Position numbers and translations under genes: made by a program. The notes under the pieces were generated by a model, which saw only the letters and a program-made list of their open reading frames with translations, had not been told where the DNA came from and ran no database searches. From Ephemerocybe angulata (Eukaryota; Basidiomycota; Agaricomycetes; Agaricales; Psathyrellaceae), in the NCBI GenBank assembly GCA_013368325.1, contig JAACJK010000116.1:372001-436000 (forward strand): 64,000 nucleotides of DNA, read 5' to 3'. Below, piece by piece: positions 30,815 to 42,269 of this stretch; position 1 is the first letter of the stretch, and each line of letters starts with the position of its first letter.

Positions 30815-32518
30815 TCAACTTGGCTCCTGGAGCGGCTCCTCCGGAGGTAGAAGATAATCCGCCACTCGGACGTCGTCTGACTCACCCGAGGATCCGAAAT
30901 ACACCACGCGGCCTGACATAGGACAGAACGCGAACTGGTTGCGTTCTATATCCTCCATCAAGCTGCCTGCAGGGACAAGGGCAAAAGTGGTCGGCGTAAT
31001 TTCCTCCTGCGTCGCCTTGGATGGCACCGGTAGGATCGACATCAACAACCCGCGTTCGTTGGAGGTCGTGCATATGACGAGCTCGTCGTCGCACCGGAAT
31101 AGATATGGCAGGAGTTGATAGAACGAAGATGATGGATGGTTGTCCCCGTAGAATTTAGTCGTGTGCCCGCCGGGTACGGGAAGTGAGCGAGGGAGGAATG
31201 GGCTCCCTGGACCCGGTAGGGGTTTGATTGAGTAGAGGTGAAGGTAGGATGTGTCGCGGGTTAGATATATCAGGCAGAGGTGGGGGTCTAGTGTGCTGTT
31301 TTCGCACCAGACGGAGGGGGCGCACATATCGACGCCGTCGCCGCCGTCGGGGGTGGGAAGAGTGCCTTCGGCTCGTTCGTTAGGACCTCCAGGTCGCGTA
31401 GTTGGGCCGGCCGCGCGTGGTCTATAACGACGAGGGAAGATGCTTTTGGTATATCATAGACGCACAATTGCCCATTTGTCCTGCATAACATGGCAGTGTC
31501 TTGGAAGGCGTGGAACTGAGCGATTTGGAGCCTATTAGATTATATCGGCTTCGGGCCATAGAGCCTTCGACTCACCTGCGTGGAGTGCAGCATCCCGGAA
31601 GCGGGCCATCGGCAGCCCGTGTTTCCCTCCCAGTTCCAGTAAACGAATTCTTCGTTGCGCTTGAAGAAGGCAAATGTCGAAGTTAAATGAATATTGCCGG
31701 TAAACGTATAGGCCTCGGGGCCATAATGGAGCTCCATCTTTCCTTTGCAACAGAATTTTAGGTCCTCGGATCGGTGGTTTGGGTCGATTTGGTGTATGTA
31801 CAGTATTTTGGAAGAAGGTGCACCGGCTGCAGTCCTACCAGCCAGTTCAGCTGAGTTAACCTGGGCAGTGGAGGAACGTACTCGCCCTTTTGTTGTTGCA
31901 ATGAGGAGTTCTTTTCCGTTCGTTGTGGGGGCCACGGCCTTTAGTTCCCCGAACCCCTTGAGAATTGCCAGTGGAGTTGACTTCACATGGACGTTCATGC
32001 TGTACCCCAGGTCGAAGAGGCAGACAACGTGTGAGTTACAGGTGAAGAGGAAGCGTCCCCCAGGGACTAGATGGAACGTATCGTAGCCATAGAAATCGTA
32101 CGAACGCCTTTCCCATCGAAATTGGGGCGTCCTGGTTATATAAGGTCGAACACACTCGTCGGGCTCGTACATCTTCACTCCGGCTAAGAATCTGGTGGGC
32201 CCCGTCGAAGCGTGTTCTAGCTCCAGGATTGACATCTTCTCCGTAGGAAATGTGGGCTTGAAGATCCCGTATTTCTCGCAGACTCGTTCTAATGCTTCTA
32301 ACCATACGACGCGGTATTTGGTGACCCTGTGCATCATACGACACGTCTGACGCAGTTTGAGATTTGATAAAGTAGGCAAGCCATATAAATACCTTTCGCA
32401 TCGATAGAATGTCAGTTGGACCTAAGAATCGAAGAATGTGCATGATGATTTCCGAGGAAAATCGAAAGCTGCCATTGCCAGTGACAGCGGATGGAGTTGG
32501 GTCTTGCGCAGAGTCCAT
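30815..32518 (-). pseudogene. F-box protein, paralogue 2, frameshifted near its end
   Basis: This is a tandem copy of the preceding gene. Exons are 32518-32393 (MDSAQDPTPSAVTG and F-box start), 32346-31576 (uninterrupted; the second intron of paralogue 1 is not needed for the frame) and 31515 onward. Near 31350, in CCCACCCCCGAC, the frame differs by one base from paralogue 1. The first frame then ends after ICAPPPSGAKTAH, while the conserved C-terminal 165 residues (SVWCENSTLDPHLCLIYL to LLPPEEPLQEP) lie in another frame down to 30815. This is either a one-base indel that truncates the protein or a sequencing error in a C run. The promoter region is also duplicated from paralogue 1. Confidence 0.7.
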
Positions 32519-32784
32519 CTTGTGAGGCGGTATAGTTAAGCCGCTTCGAATATTGTTTGGATTGGGTCGCTCAGGGAACACAGGGTCCCGGCAGTGCAGG
32601 GTAGATGGTCGTGGCGGGACGAAACGAAGCCGCGCAGAAAGTGTGACAAAACTAGACGCGCATGTCACATCTCGTGGATGTGACCTGCCAGCGTGACAAG
32701 GCACAGTGTTTGGCGCTAGCTTGGCTTTCACTGGCAGCGCGCGAGTTGAGCACGAATCGACTTCCTATGCCGGACAGTAAGTAC

Positions 32785-32945
32785 GTCTGGATGTACATGG
32801 TCCCCAGGGCAAGCTTCCTCAACTTTTATCACACTGGTGTCCATCTGCTACCGCTTTGAAGTTTCGCAACGAGGGGAATGTTCAATACAGAGGGTCCCGG
32901 GTCGTGGTGGGAGAAAAAGAGGCTCATGGAGTACAACTGAGCTAG
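32785..32945 (-). pseudogene. 5'-end fragment of a third F-box paralogue
   Basis: This matches the start-codon region and upstream flank of paralogue 1 (about 30310-30485), including CCCCAGGGCAAGCTTCCTCA and GTTCAATACAGAG. Only the first few codons and the upstream sequence remain. The match stops at about 32945, just before the FunK1 block. Confidence 0.65.
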
Positions 32946-33178
32946 TACTAAGCTCTTGCTAAGTAAGGAGCCGCGCGACTCTCGTCAGGCTGGCTATGCC
33001 AGGAGACTAGGTTGACACCAGCTTTCTCAAGCTTTGTCCCCAGTGCCGATGAAGCCGCATCCGGCAACTTCCGGGATCCGGCTCACGGCACGTGTGTGTC
33101 TGCTTGCCGGGTTCGCCGGTTCTATCGTGTTGTCCTCCTTGAACATCAACTACCATCTTCTCCAACGAAACACGTACT
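32946..33178. other. Short intergenic region before FunK1 kinase 1
   Basis: No gene or repeat was recognised. It marks the left border of the FunK1 block relative to the F-box fragments and should hold the promoter of the next gene. Confidence 0.4.
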
Positions 33179-35643
33179 ATGCGTCCTTCGACATCTCGCT
33201 CACGAAATGCACCCCCCACGAGGATACATTGGACTCGTTCTCGTGCAAGAGCAGCCAAAGCCTCTGACGCGACTGTCCTCGAAGCCGCGAACGCGCCAAT
33301 ATCTCCCTTGGCATCCAGAAGAAACCTGGTCGAAACTACCGGTTCCTCGGCGGTTCGGAATTCCAGACCTCGTGCCTTAGGAAATGACAGCGACGCCTCG
33401 ACGATCAAACTCAGCTCCGAGGACCAACATATCAGGCAGGTCATGGCAGACCTCACGCAAGAGCTTGGAGAGAACGTGTATTGCGTCGGCGAAGAGTGGA
33501 TGCAATCGCTGTATGCAGACTCTGTAGATGACGCTGCTATTACTACCTACCTCGCTTCAGAAGCCTCGGGATACCAACGAGATGGCCGGCGCTGGACGGA
33601 GTTACCTAGCCACCCTACCAGCAAGGGAGAACTCTCCGCATCGGTCTGCAGCCTTATTCGGCGTATCATTGCGGGACTTGGCGAACCCTGTGGAGACGGT
33701 GTTGCTCGGGATGTGGTCGATTCTCATGCCGCCAATCTGAAGTACCCGAAGTATAAGGACCTTTGCCCAGGAATCTCTATCCGGGCGACTGGGCCGTCAT
33801 TCGGGCGTTCCGAAGCGATAAACGAATATATCGATGGTGTTGGCTACGCAAACCTGGCGTCTCCCATCGACGTGAATCTTGAACAACGGTCCAACGAAAA
33901 ATACCAGGTGGCGCAGGCGGCTTTCTACAGCAAGTGAGCTTTTCTATCTCTTATGTTGCCACCGTCGTGTTGACTCCTCTTTCTTTTCTTGCAGACAAAT
34001 CTACACGGAACAACCAAACCGAAACTTCATACGCTCCCTTTTTGTCACCGAAAAGAATCTTCGATTGATTCACTACGACCGTAGCGGGCTCTATGTCTCA
34101 CCCCTCGTCAACATTCACCGAGATCCCTGCACGTTCATTCGGCTCATCCTTGGTCTAACTTCCACAAAGGAAGATGTTCTTGGTCTCGATACGTCTATCC
34201 AGTGGACGACCGACCCTCTGACTGGGGTTAAAATAGGCGGTACTATCGAGACCATTGGCACTAACGGACAGACGGTTGTCTACGACTTGAAGATGGACCG
34301 GCCGCCATTCATTCGTCGGACCATCCTTGGGAGAGGTACAACTTGCTGGTATGCAACCCATCCAGGGACCGGTGATGAAGTTGTGATCAAGGACGCCTGG
34401 CGATCGCATAACAAGGCATCTGAGTCTGTGTTTCTGGCCGCCGCGCAAGGGGTTGAAGGTGTCGTACAGATGGTTTCTTTCCAGGACCATTGTGCAGATA
34501 CGGAGGCCTATCGCCCCCCAGGCTTCCGCCATCCAAACATTGAGAATCGCACGAAATCCCGACTGGTGATGCAGCTCTACGGGAAGTCCATCGAGCACTT
34601 CACTTCCCGCGCTCAAGCAATATCAGCACTCCGAGATGCCATCCTCGGTAAGCCTTTCCTGTTCTGGATCTTAAGGGCCAGTCCCTGACCATAATTTGCA
34701 TAGCGCATCGCGATCTTCTTTCGAAAGATATCTTACACCGGGATGTATCGATGCAGAATATCTTGTTGGGTCATTTCGGCGCTTCTCCACGCCTCCGGGG
34801 TATTTTGATTGATCTCGACATGGCTATCTGGACTACGTCCAATATCTCGAAGCTACGGGCCGATACGGGACTAGTAAGTAGCTCGGTGACCTGAACAGGG
34901 TTAGCAGCTGACTCGTTTTGTAGGGGACTCGACGATTCCAGTCCATCGGTGTTCTGCACAACTTGCAACGCGAACTTCCCCCCCGGCATGATCACCTCGA
35001 CGACTTGGAGTCTTTCTTCTATGTCCTGTGCCATCTAGTACTGCTTTTTGAAAGCCCAGGGCGGCGTTCGAAAGCGATGAACGATATGTTCGCGGAGTGG
35101 GAAACAGTTGAAAGCCCTCACACCGTTGTGGTCTCGAAGAGCGCAATGCTGTATGACTACTGGCCGACTAGTTCGTGGTGGGGAGAAGTTGCTGAAACCC
35201 TTCTCAAAGGGTTCCAAGATGTATTGTGGCCCATCGTTCAGCGCAAGACTCGACTTCGAGGTAATCGCAAGCTGAGCCTGGAAGAGAAGCGCCGGCAAAT
35301 GGAAGCGATTGCGGAGGAGTCGAAGAATATCTACGATGCCATTGTGCAACTTTTTGATGATGCCATTGAGGCCATCGAACGAGAGGACGAAGGGGCCGCC
35401 CCTTCCACCGCAATCGTACCACCACCACCTCCCAAGACCACCCCATCCTCACTTCCTTCGAAGGCCTCCGAAGCCCGAACCGACCTCAAAAGGCAATTGA
35501 ATCAAGGCCATCCGGATGCCTCGCCTCCTAAACGAAAGAAAACCTTTTCTGAACCCTGCGTTCGAACCAGTCGACGAAGGGGACTTGACGAAGCTCTTCC
35601 TCGTCAGGGTACACGCCGAAGCAAACGTCTCAATGGCCAGTAA
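33179..35643 (+). CDS. FunK1-type protein kinase 1 (4 exons, 765 aa)
   Basis: This is a fungal-specific kinase of the FunK1 family, which is expanded in mushrooms. Exons 33179-33933, 33995-34647, 34704-34873 and 34924-35643 join in phase. An N-terminal conserved region precedes the kinase fold. K384 in EVVIKDAWR is the ATP-site lysine, HRD at 481-483 (LHRDVSMQNILL) the catalytic loop, and LIDLDMA stands where kinases have DFG. HLDDLESFFYVL is typical of the family C-lobe. The tail is basic (RTSRRRGLDEALPRQGTRRS), possibly nuclear. All key residues are present. Substrates of this family are not known to me. A tandem paralogue follows after about 300 bp. Confidence 0.9.
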
Positions 35644-35946
35644 AAATATTGGAATACGTAGCACATCACCTGTAGTTTTATCTTGCCGGCCTCAGGCCTC
35701 ATGTCTCTTGCGTCTCATTAATATCTTTACCATTATTAAAAGATATAATTTATTTCTCGCGGCAGAAAGAGGCGGGTCAACCGCCTGAACAGAACATCGG
35801 GTCCCGTGATTACATCTAAATTCTGATTTGGGCAGTTGTTTGGAAGCTATTTGGTTGGAGCCATCAAAGATTCATTGTTCAACGCGGGACAAATTCGACA
35901 CGCGTACAGGCAATGAGTCACAGACCTTCCTTTCTTTCTTACTCTC

Positions 35947-38556
35947 ATGTCTGAGCCTCCGCTCGACGCAGCCAATGCAGCCATCCTTAACTTCGAAGAA
36001 GGGCCAACCAATCCTCGGGATGAGGACCCTTCCGATGAAGGTGGCTACTTTGTGGAGATGCCCAAGGACGACACAGAATGGGCTTTAGATCCAAAGCAAA
36101 ACGGCACCTACGACCCTCGAAACACCGTGATATGGGTTAATAACCAGCGGGAGAAGAAAGAAACCACTGCCGATGGCCCAGAAACTGGATCGAAAGACCC
36201 CATGACACCTGTCAAACGGGTTCAAGACTCATTAGTTGGCCCCGATAGCAGCACTCCGTTTCGCCCTAGCAGTCAAAACCAGCTTTCTACGCTTGACGAG
36301 ATGAAGGAGATAATCCTGAAGGAGCTCGGATCGGGGTTCTATGTGGTGACCCGAGCTTGGGTATCCAATTTGTACAACAAGCAGGCACCATTGAAGAAGA
36401 TCATGTCATTTCTTAATTGCCCATCTAGCGGCTACAAGAATTATACCTGGGGAGAACTACCTCGCGCTCCGAAACGCGAAGACCAGATCTACGACCCCCT
36501 TTTCAAGATCATTGGCCGAATCATCAAGACATTCAGCACATCAGACGAAGATGGTGTGTCTCGCGAAATTCTCAATACCAACAATGTCTTCTTAAAGCAC
36601 GACAATGGCGACCATGACACTGCACCTGACTTTTGCATCAAATCTGCTGGCCCTTCTTTTGAAACCCCTCTTCCTCAATCAACACTTCCGTCTCAGCGCC
36701 GTTTACGTGTCGGCTGGTCGAACGTATGTTCGGTGTTTGAGATCAAACGGGATAAGAAACGGGGCCAAATTACAGCACATGCTAAGCAAGTTGCCCTTTA
36801 CTGCAGGTAGCTCTGGGTTCTTTGCTCATTTTCTTTAACTTTCTGATGACATATTCTACCTATAGACAAATACTCATTCACCAGCCCAACCGAAAGTTTG
36901 TTCGACTACTCATCATAACCGAGGAAGCCGTTCGACTCGTCCACTTTGACAGGAGTGGCCTCTACTTCTCCCCCTACGTTGACATTCACGAAGACCCCTA
37001 TACCTTTGTAAAGCTTGTAGCCGGTCTTACGGCTTGTGACGAAGAGATCCTGGGACTTGACACTTCTATTCAGTGGACTATCGACAAGAAGACTGGAAGA
37101 AAGATTGCTGGAACTATTGAGGCTCCTTCGAAAGACGGCGACACCACTTTAAAGTATAACCTCTGTATGAAGACTTTGCCCTTCGTGCGCCCTAGTATCC
37201 GCGGACGAGGAACAACCTGTTATCGAGCAGTTGATCCCACCTCTGGGGAGGTGTATGTCATCAAAGATAGTTGGCGCACGGAATCAAGGAATCCCGAGAT
37301 CGAGTACCTCAAAGCTGCTCACGGCCTGGATGGTGTGGTGCAGTCTATAGCGTATCAAGACGACTGTGCTCAGACCTCGAGCTTTCGACCTAAAGATGCT
37401 GGCAACGATTCGGACCCAGAGTTCTTTAACCGTGTCAAATCGCGAGTTGTGATGGAGAACCATGGAGGTCCTCTCGAGAGTTTCAAAAGTCGCTCTCAGC
37501 TTATTGCAGCATTCAGAGACTCCATCCTTGGTGAGTAATTCGATACCCACATTGGAGTATATAGTACTAAATTCAGAGAATAGGCCACCGGGACCTGCTT
37601 CTCAGAGGTGTTTTGCATAGGGATATTGGTGTTCACAATATTTTGCTTGGGTCCTTGAACGCTGCCCCGGGGAAGCGCGGCATCATCATCGACCTCGATA
37701 TGGCCATGTGGATTGCACGCAGCGCTTCTAGTAAGATTAATGAAGACTATCGCACGGTAGGTGTTCGGAACTTCCATATCTCTTAAACCCAACTTAACAC
37801 TATGCGACATAGGGATTGCAAAGGTTCCACTCAATTGCATCGCTCCTCAGAAAGGAGCTTGCCCTCGTTCCTCCTCACGACTTCTGGGACGACCTGGAAT
37901 CTTTCTTCTACGTGCTCCTCTTCATCTTGCTGATGTATGAGAGACCCGGTGTTCTAAACGGCGACCACGATTCAGAGCTCAGCCGCCTTTTTAGCGACAC
38001 CGAGGTCCGGGCGCTCGATACAGCCGCCAAAGCCAAGAATTTCCTCCTTTCTTCCGCTCTTCCCGGCGTTTCTGAGTGGTGGGGCGACGCCTGCGACGAG
38101 CTTCTTCAGGAATACCAGGAAGTCTTGCTTCCTGTCTGTAGCCGCAAAGGAAGGATCCGTAAAAGTAAGATGCCTGCTCAGGAAAAGCACGATCGTCTGG
38201 AAGAAATTGGTGACTGGGAGAAGAGCGCCTCGACATATAAGACGTTGGAGGAGGCATTTGACAAGGCACTTTCTGCCATCAGGCGCGAAGAAGAGAGTGA
38301 AGCAAACGGGAGTCCGCTTGGATTAGTCGGGGCCCATCCCCAAAGCTCGCCTTCTCCTGCGGAGCGTGGTCCTCCAACTCGATTCAGCGCCATCGTTCAT
38401 CAAGGCCGCCCCACGGTCAATTCTCTCAAGAGACGATCAAACTCTGTTCACCCTGACGTCGCCCATGCCAAACGCAGCTTCAAGAACATTCGCAACCCGC
38501 ATCCTCTGGCTGAAACTGAGGTCCCTGCTGTTGAGAGCTCCGATGATGATTCTTAG
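35947..38556 (+). CDS. FunK1-type protein kinase 2 (4 exons, 813 aa)
   Basis: This is the tandem paralogue of the previous gene, with introns at the same four-exon positions and phases. Exons are 35947-36806, 36866-37530, 37584-37756 and 37813-38556. K420 (VYVIKDSWR), HRD 520-522 (LHRDIGVHNILL) and IIDLDMAMW are present, followed by FWDDLESFFYVLLF. The two proteins are clearly related but well diverged, so the duplication is old. The C-terminal region is basic and serine-rich. All catalytic residues are in place. Pathway and substrate unknown. Confidence 0.9.
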
Positions 38557-39079
38557 TCGGTGGATTTGTTGAGGTGTTCACTGGGGATGTGTTTGTGGTT
38601 TCTCCCCTCCCAATGCGTTTCCGCTTGCCCATATCGTCGCCTTAGTTATGCTGCGCTCTCGTTATGACTCGGACATGTATACGATATTCAGATAAGTTGA
38701 ACTCGGCAATTGCAAAGTGCTCCTTAATCATTTGACTTCATCAATTCAACACTGTCACTACCTGAGCAAAAGAAACAAGCGTGCATAGGTCTATCCTAAC
38801 AGTTCAGGTAAAGGTACTCGAGTATAGCACTAATCATTAATGTAGGGAGTCTCAAGTATCAGTACGACGGAGTCGTGCGCTGCGGCGAATGGGGTGGGAT
38901 GGCTTATCCTGACGATTCCTTCTAGGGGACTTCCGTGACCTAGTCGTATGATCTTGGTATCTTGCCTATGTAGACAGAAATTAGAATGAGAAACAGTCTG
39001 TCTAAGAAGTTAGGCGCCCGCGTGGCGATCAGCCTGCAATCCAAGCGAGTTGCATATTGCATAAGGATCGCCTCCAAAA
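38557..39079. other. Intergenic region between convergent genes
   Basis: This is A+T-richer sequence between the stop codons of FunK1 kinase 2 and the minus-strand F-box gene. No further gene, repeat or RNA was seen. Confidence 0.5.
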
Positions 39080-40876
39080 CTACATATACCCGCTCCCAAA
39101 GTCCGTTTCGTACCCAACCTTCGGTAAAGTAGGCGCATAGAAGGGTGTGGGCACGAAGCATCCAGGAGCGTCGAAAATCAAGTTCACGCCCGCCTCCACG
39201 AACTTCTCCAGATCCTCGTGAATTGCCTTTCCTCCGAGCATATGGACGTTGAAGTATGGGAAGTCGGTGGGGAGCTGACGGATGGTCAACTCTTTGAGAC
39301 CTGGTTTCTGGCTTCGGGACTTCGCGTTTAAAAACGCCAAGACGGAGGTGGGGGAGACGCGTGATTTAACGTGCGATCGAAGAATCTCGATATGAGGGCA
39401 GAGGCATTTAGATCCGTCGAACGGGTCCTCATTGGGTGTCAGCGCTTTGAGATGCTCATCGGTGAATATGAAAGGGGTGTCGGTTGACATTCTATACTGG
39501 GGTGGAGAGGGCGCCCCATGTAACGCCTGTGGGCTGGGGCCTACTTGTAGCTGTTTGAGGTTCGGGGAACTGCGCATACAAGCAAAGAAGTCGGAGATTG
39601 AGAGTGTGGGTAGGTCGATATGAAGTATTTGGATTTGCTGGCCGTGGGTGCGAAGGAAATTGACGATAGGCGAATACGAATGGTGCGACATCAGGTAATG
39701 GGGATGATAGTGAAGCTCGTGTAGCGCTGGAGCGTCGATGTTCTGTATCAGCACCTCCATCTGACGGCTAGAGCCTTCGAGATAGAGTGACTTCAAGCTA
39801 GGGACGGCCACGGTGCGAGACACAGTGCTACCCACGCCAGATACAAGGTCACCGTATGGAATTAGCGTGAGTTTGCACTGCTGCAGGGAGCTGCATCGCT
39901 GTAACATCTGTAGGATCACGTTCGACATCGGCTCGGAAGTTGCCAGAATGCCATGCTGTGGTTGGTAGTAGGATGAACTGAGCTCGCGGCAGGCCAATGT
40001 CAGGGAAATGAGTTTCCCGAGGTTAACTGGGAACTCTGATAGTCGGGGAAGCGAATTTAGGCCGTTATGCCAAAGCTCAAGTCGCGTTAGATTCGGCGCC
40101 TTCAGGAGGTTGTAGCAGTGTGTAATGGTCGGGTGTCCACCCATCAACGCAAATCCTGGATGAGTTGCAGTGGGCCATAAGGTACTTTCAGACATGATCC
40201 GGAGGGACTTCAGAGCGCCGAGAGTGCCAACGTCTATACCTTTGAAGACCTCCGAAGTGGCCGAACATAGCTCGAGGTTGAGCGATTCCCACCTATTTGT
40301 GTGTTCTGCTGCAAGGCGTGAGGCTTTGCGCAACGTAGTATCTACGAGCGCCGCTGGCCCCTGAGTATATGGCATGCGGATTTCCAGGGTAAGTGGCAAA
40401 GAGCCCGATCGATTTAGCCATCGCGAGAGTTCGGATTGAAAAGAAGCGACCCTCGTAAAATCTCCTTCCTCGAGCAGTTGGAAAGGTACCGTGGCCCTGA
40501 AATCTGACCACAAACGAGGCATCTCCAACGCCATATTCCTCCAGGCCCTACACACCCGCAGGAAGACGAGGGGCGGGTCTGCGATACTGATTGGACACAT
40601 TGGGTCGACGGGGAAGGAGTATATGAATATCGCCTCCATTATCGGGGTGGGGAGGCGCCGTATGAGAGACGAGAGCGCCCTCAGATGGCGGGTCTTCTGG
40701 AGGATTGCGGATTTCTCTTTCTTGAGCATTTCCACGGTTTGCGCAAGGTCCTCGAGTTCAATCTCGATGGCTGCGAGCCTCGAATCATCTGGTAGAAGTA
40801 ACTTCTTGATCTCGGCGAGTTCTTCTTCGGTTGGTATGTGGTTGGTGCCGGAAAACTGAGCGAAAGGGGGTTCCAT
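39080..40876 (-). CDS. F-box/LRR-like protein, intronless (598 aa)
   Basis: This is a single-exon gene starting MEPPFAQFSGTNHIPTEEEL. A short coiled coil (about residues 28-58, ELEDLAQTVEMLKKEKSAIL) precedes an F-box-like segment (RALSSLIRRLPTPIMEAIFI, then RVCRAWRNMALEMPRLWSDF). This layout is very common in large Agaricomycete F-box families. The following 450 residues contain irregular leucine-rich stretches (SLKSLYLEGSSRQMEVL, HLDLPTLS-like blocks) that probably form a curved repeat domain for substrate binding. It is unrelated in sequence to the F-box pair at 28.6-32.5 kb. Likely an SCF adaptor; target unknown. Confidence 0.8.
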   Translation of the reverse strand: MEPPFAQFSGTNHIPTEEELAEIKKLLLPDDSRLAAIEIELEDLAQTVEMLKKEKSAILQKTRHLRALSSLIRRLPTPIMEAIFIYSFPVDPMCPISIADPPLVFLRVCRAWRNMALEMPRLWSDFRATVPFQLLEEGDFTRVASFQSELSRWLNRSGSLPLTLEIRMPYTQGPAALVDTTLRKASRLAAEHTNRWESLNLELCSATSEVFKGIDVGTLGALKSLRIMSESTLWPTATHPGFALMGGHPTITHCYNLLKAPNLTRLELWHNGLNSLPRLSEFPVNLGKLISLTLACRELSSSYYQPQHGILATSEPMSNVILQMLQRCSSLQQCKLTLIPYGDLVSGVGSTVSRTVAVPSLKSLYLEGSSRQMEVLIQNIDAPALHELHYHPHYLMSHHSYSPIVNFLRTHGQQIQILHIDLPTLSISDFFACMRSSPNLKQLQVGPSPQALHGAPSPPQYRMSTDTPFIFTDEHLKALTPNEDPFDGSKCLCPHIEILRSHVKSRVSPTSVLAFLNAKSRSQKPGLKELTIRQLPTDFPYFNVHMLGGKAIHEDLEKFVEAGVNLIFDAPGCFVPTPFYAPTLPKVGYETDFGSGYM

Positions 40877-40939
40877 GATGATGGTATCGGAGGGCAAGCT
40901 TTAAGTTACTTGCCAGCACGTTAATGTCCCGTATTATTA

Positions 40940-41225
40940 TACTCAGTGCTCACTGGCAAGCGCTCACGGCTTAGCCGCCTTACCGTGCGAGTCGAGCACG
41001 GATCGACTTCTCGGAGAGTACATTTGGGCGTACAGACTACGTTCAGAGGTATTACAGCTATGCGGTTATACACCTTGTATCTACCCGTATTACTTTCTAA
41101 TTCTGCGACATTCAGAGCGGTGGTGAATAGGATACTGGGTTGAGGGATAGGGTGCATAATCTAGGCTCCTAGAGCGGCTCTTCTGGAGGCAGAAGATAGT
41201 CCGCCACTTGAACATCATCAGCCGA
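40940..41225 (-). pseudogene. 3'-end fragment of an F-box paralogue
   Basis: This matches the region 30595-30890, covering downstream sequence (CAAGCGCTCACGGCTTAGCC, GGATCGACTTCTCGGAGA) and the last codons (equivalent of ADYLLPPEEPL). The rest of the gene is missing. With the 5' fragment at 32785-32945 it flanks the FunK1 block. Confidence 0.75.
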
Positions 41226-41227
41226 TG

Positions 41228-41949
41228 CTGTCAAAGTTGTGCACTATTCACGATAATCAATGCGAGCACGCTGGTGCATTAAAGTCATTCCCCGTTCCTC
41301 CGCACGCCAGTTGGTATGAAATGCATCACGGTAATGCATCGGGAATGCATCACCTTTGGCATTCGTTCTCTGGGGGGGCGCTTGCGATGATGCATCAGCT
41401 TTTGTGGTTGCTCTCGTGTGGCTGGTCCCGCCTGGCGCATTTTGACAGCTTCATGCCGCCGCAGTGCGCCCTAGTGACCGTTTTGACTCTGATTGGAATC
41501 GAGATCTGAGCGAAGCTGATCTTGGTCAGCGCGTTTGATTCGGATCCCGGTCCTTGGGGAGATGGTGCCTGAGCATTTCGCGTGGCCACCACGCGAGCGG
41601 TGCCTCCATGCTCAGCGGCACATCGCGCATCCTCCTCTATTCTCCTCCTCTAGCCCCCTTGATTGTAAGAAAGGACATTGAAACCGACCAAACCAGAGGC
41701 TAACCCTCCTCAGCATATCCTATCACTTCCCTGAGGGGTGAGACGCAAGGTTCAGCTTCCAAGATAGCACTCACAAGTGCATCTCTTTCCCTCGGACACC
41801 GACAATGATGCATTAAACACAGAATTTCCTTTGAGTAATGATGCGTTAGAACATGAACTCGTGCTTTGATCTGGGACATGTATTGATGCATTCAGAACAT
41901 ATTGTGATCACTGAATTCCCTCATTCGGCCTGTAGCGCTCGGCGCCTCG
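41228..41949. repeat. GATGCAT-rich non-coding DNA, left part
   Basis: No gene was seen. The palindromic word ATGCAT occurs repeatedly (about 41330-41360 three times, then 41385, 41806 and 41882), usually as TGATGCAT or AATGCATC. The block continues at 47350-48560, on the other side of a later transposon insertion. Confidence 0.6.
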
Positions 41950-41957
41950 CTTGTTGA
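41950..41957. repeat. 8-bp target-site duplication (left) of the foldback element
   Basis: CTTGTTGA precedes the left arm and is repeated at 47342-47349 directly after the right arm. Confidence 0.85.
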
Positions 41958-42269
41958 CACCTGGGTCACATCATAACCCCAGCTCGTATGCTGGGTAAAC
42001 AGGGTGGCTATGCCCAGCTTGGTGAGCTGGTTTTGCTTAACCACCAGTCACCCCAGATATATTAGGGTCCGTTCGGTAGCCAGATCCGGTTTTGGATCTG
42101 GGCGCGGATTTGGATTTGGGGGCCAGCCACAGCCACAGTCCCGCACGTGGTGAGCTCGGCGCAACCGGCATCGCCCAAACGGGATGCGTTAGTAAGCACG
42201 CGCGCGCGCGCGCCAATCTGTGTAGATTAGAATGATAATCGTGATAATTTGTGCTCCTCCTCCTCCACC

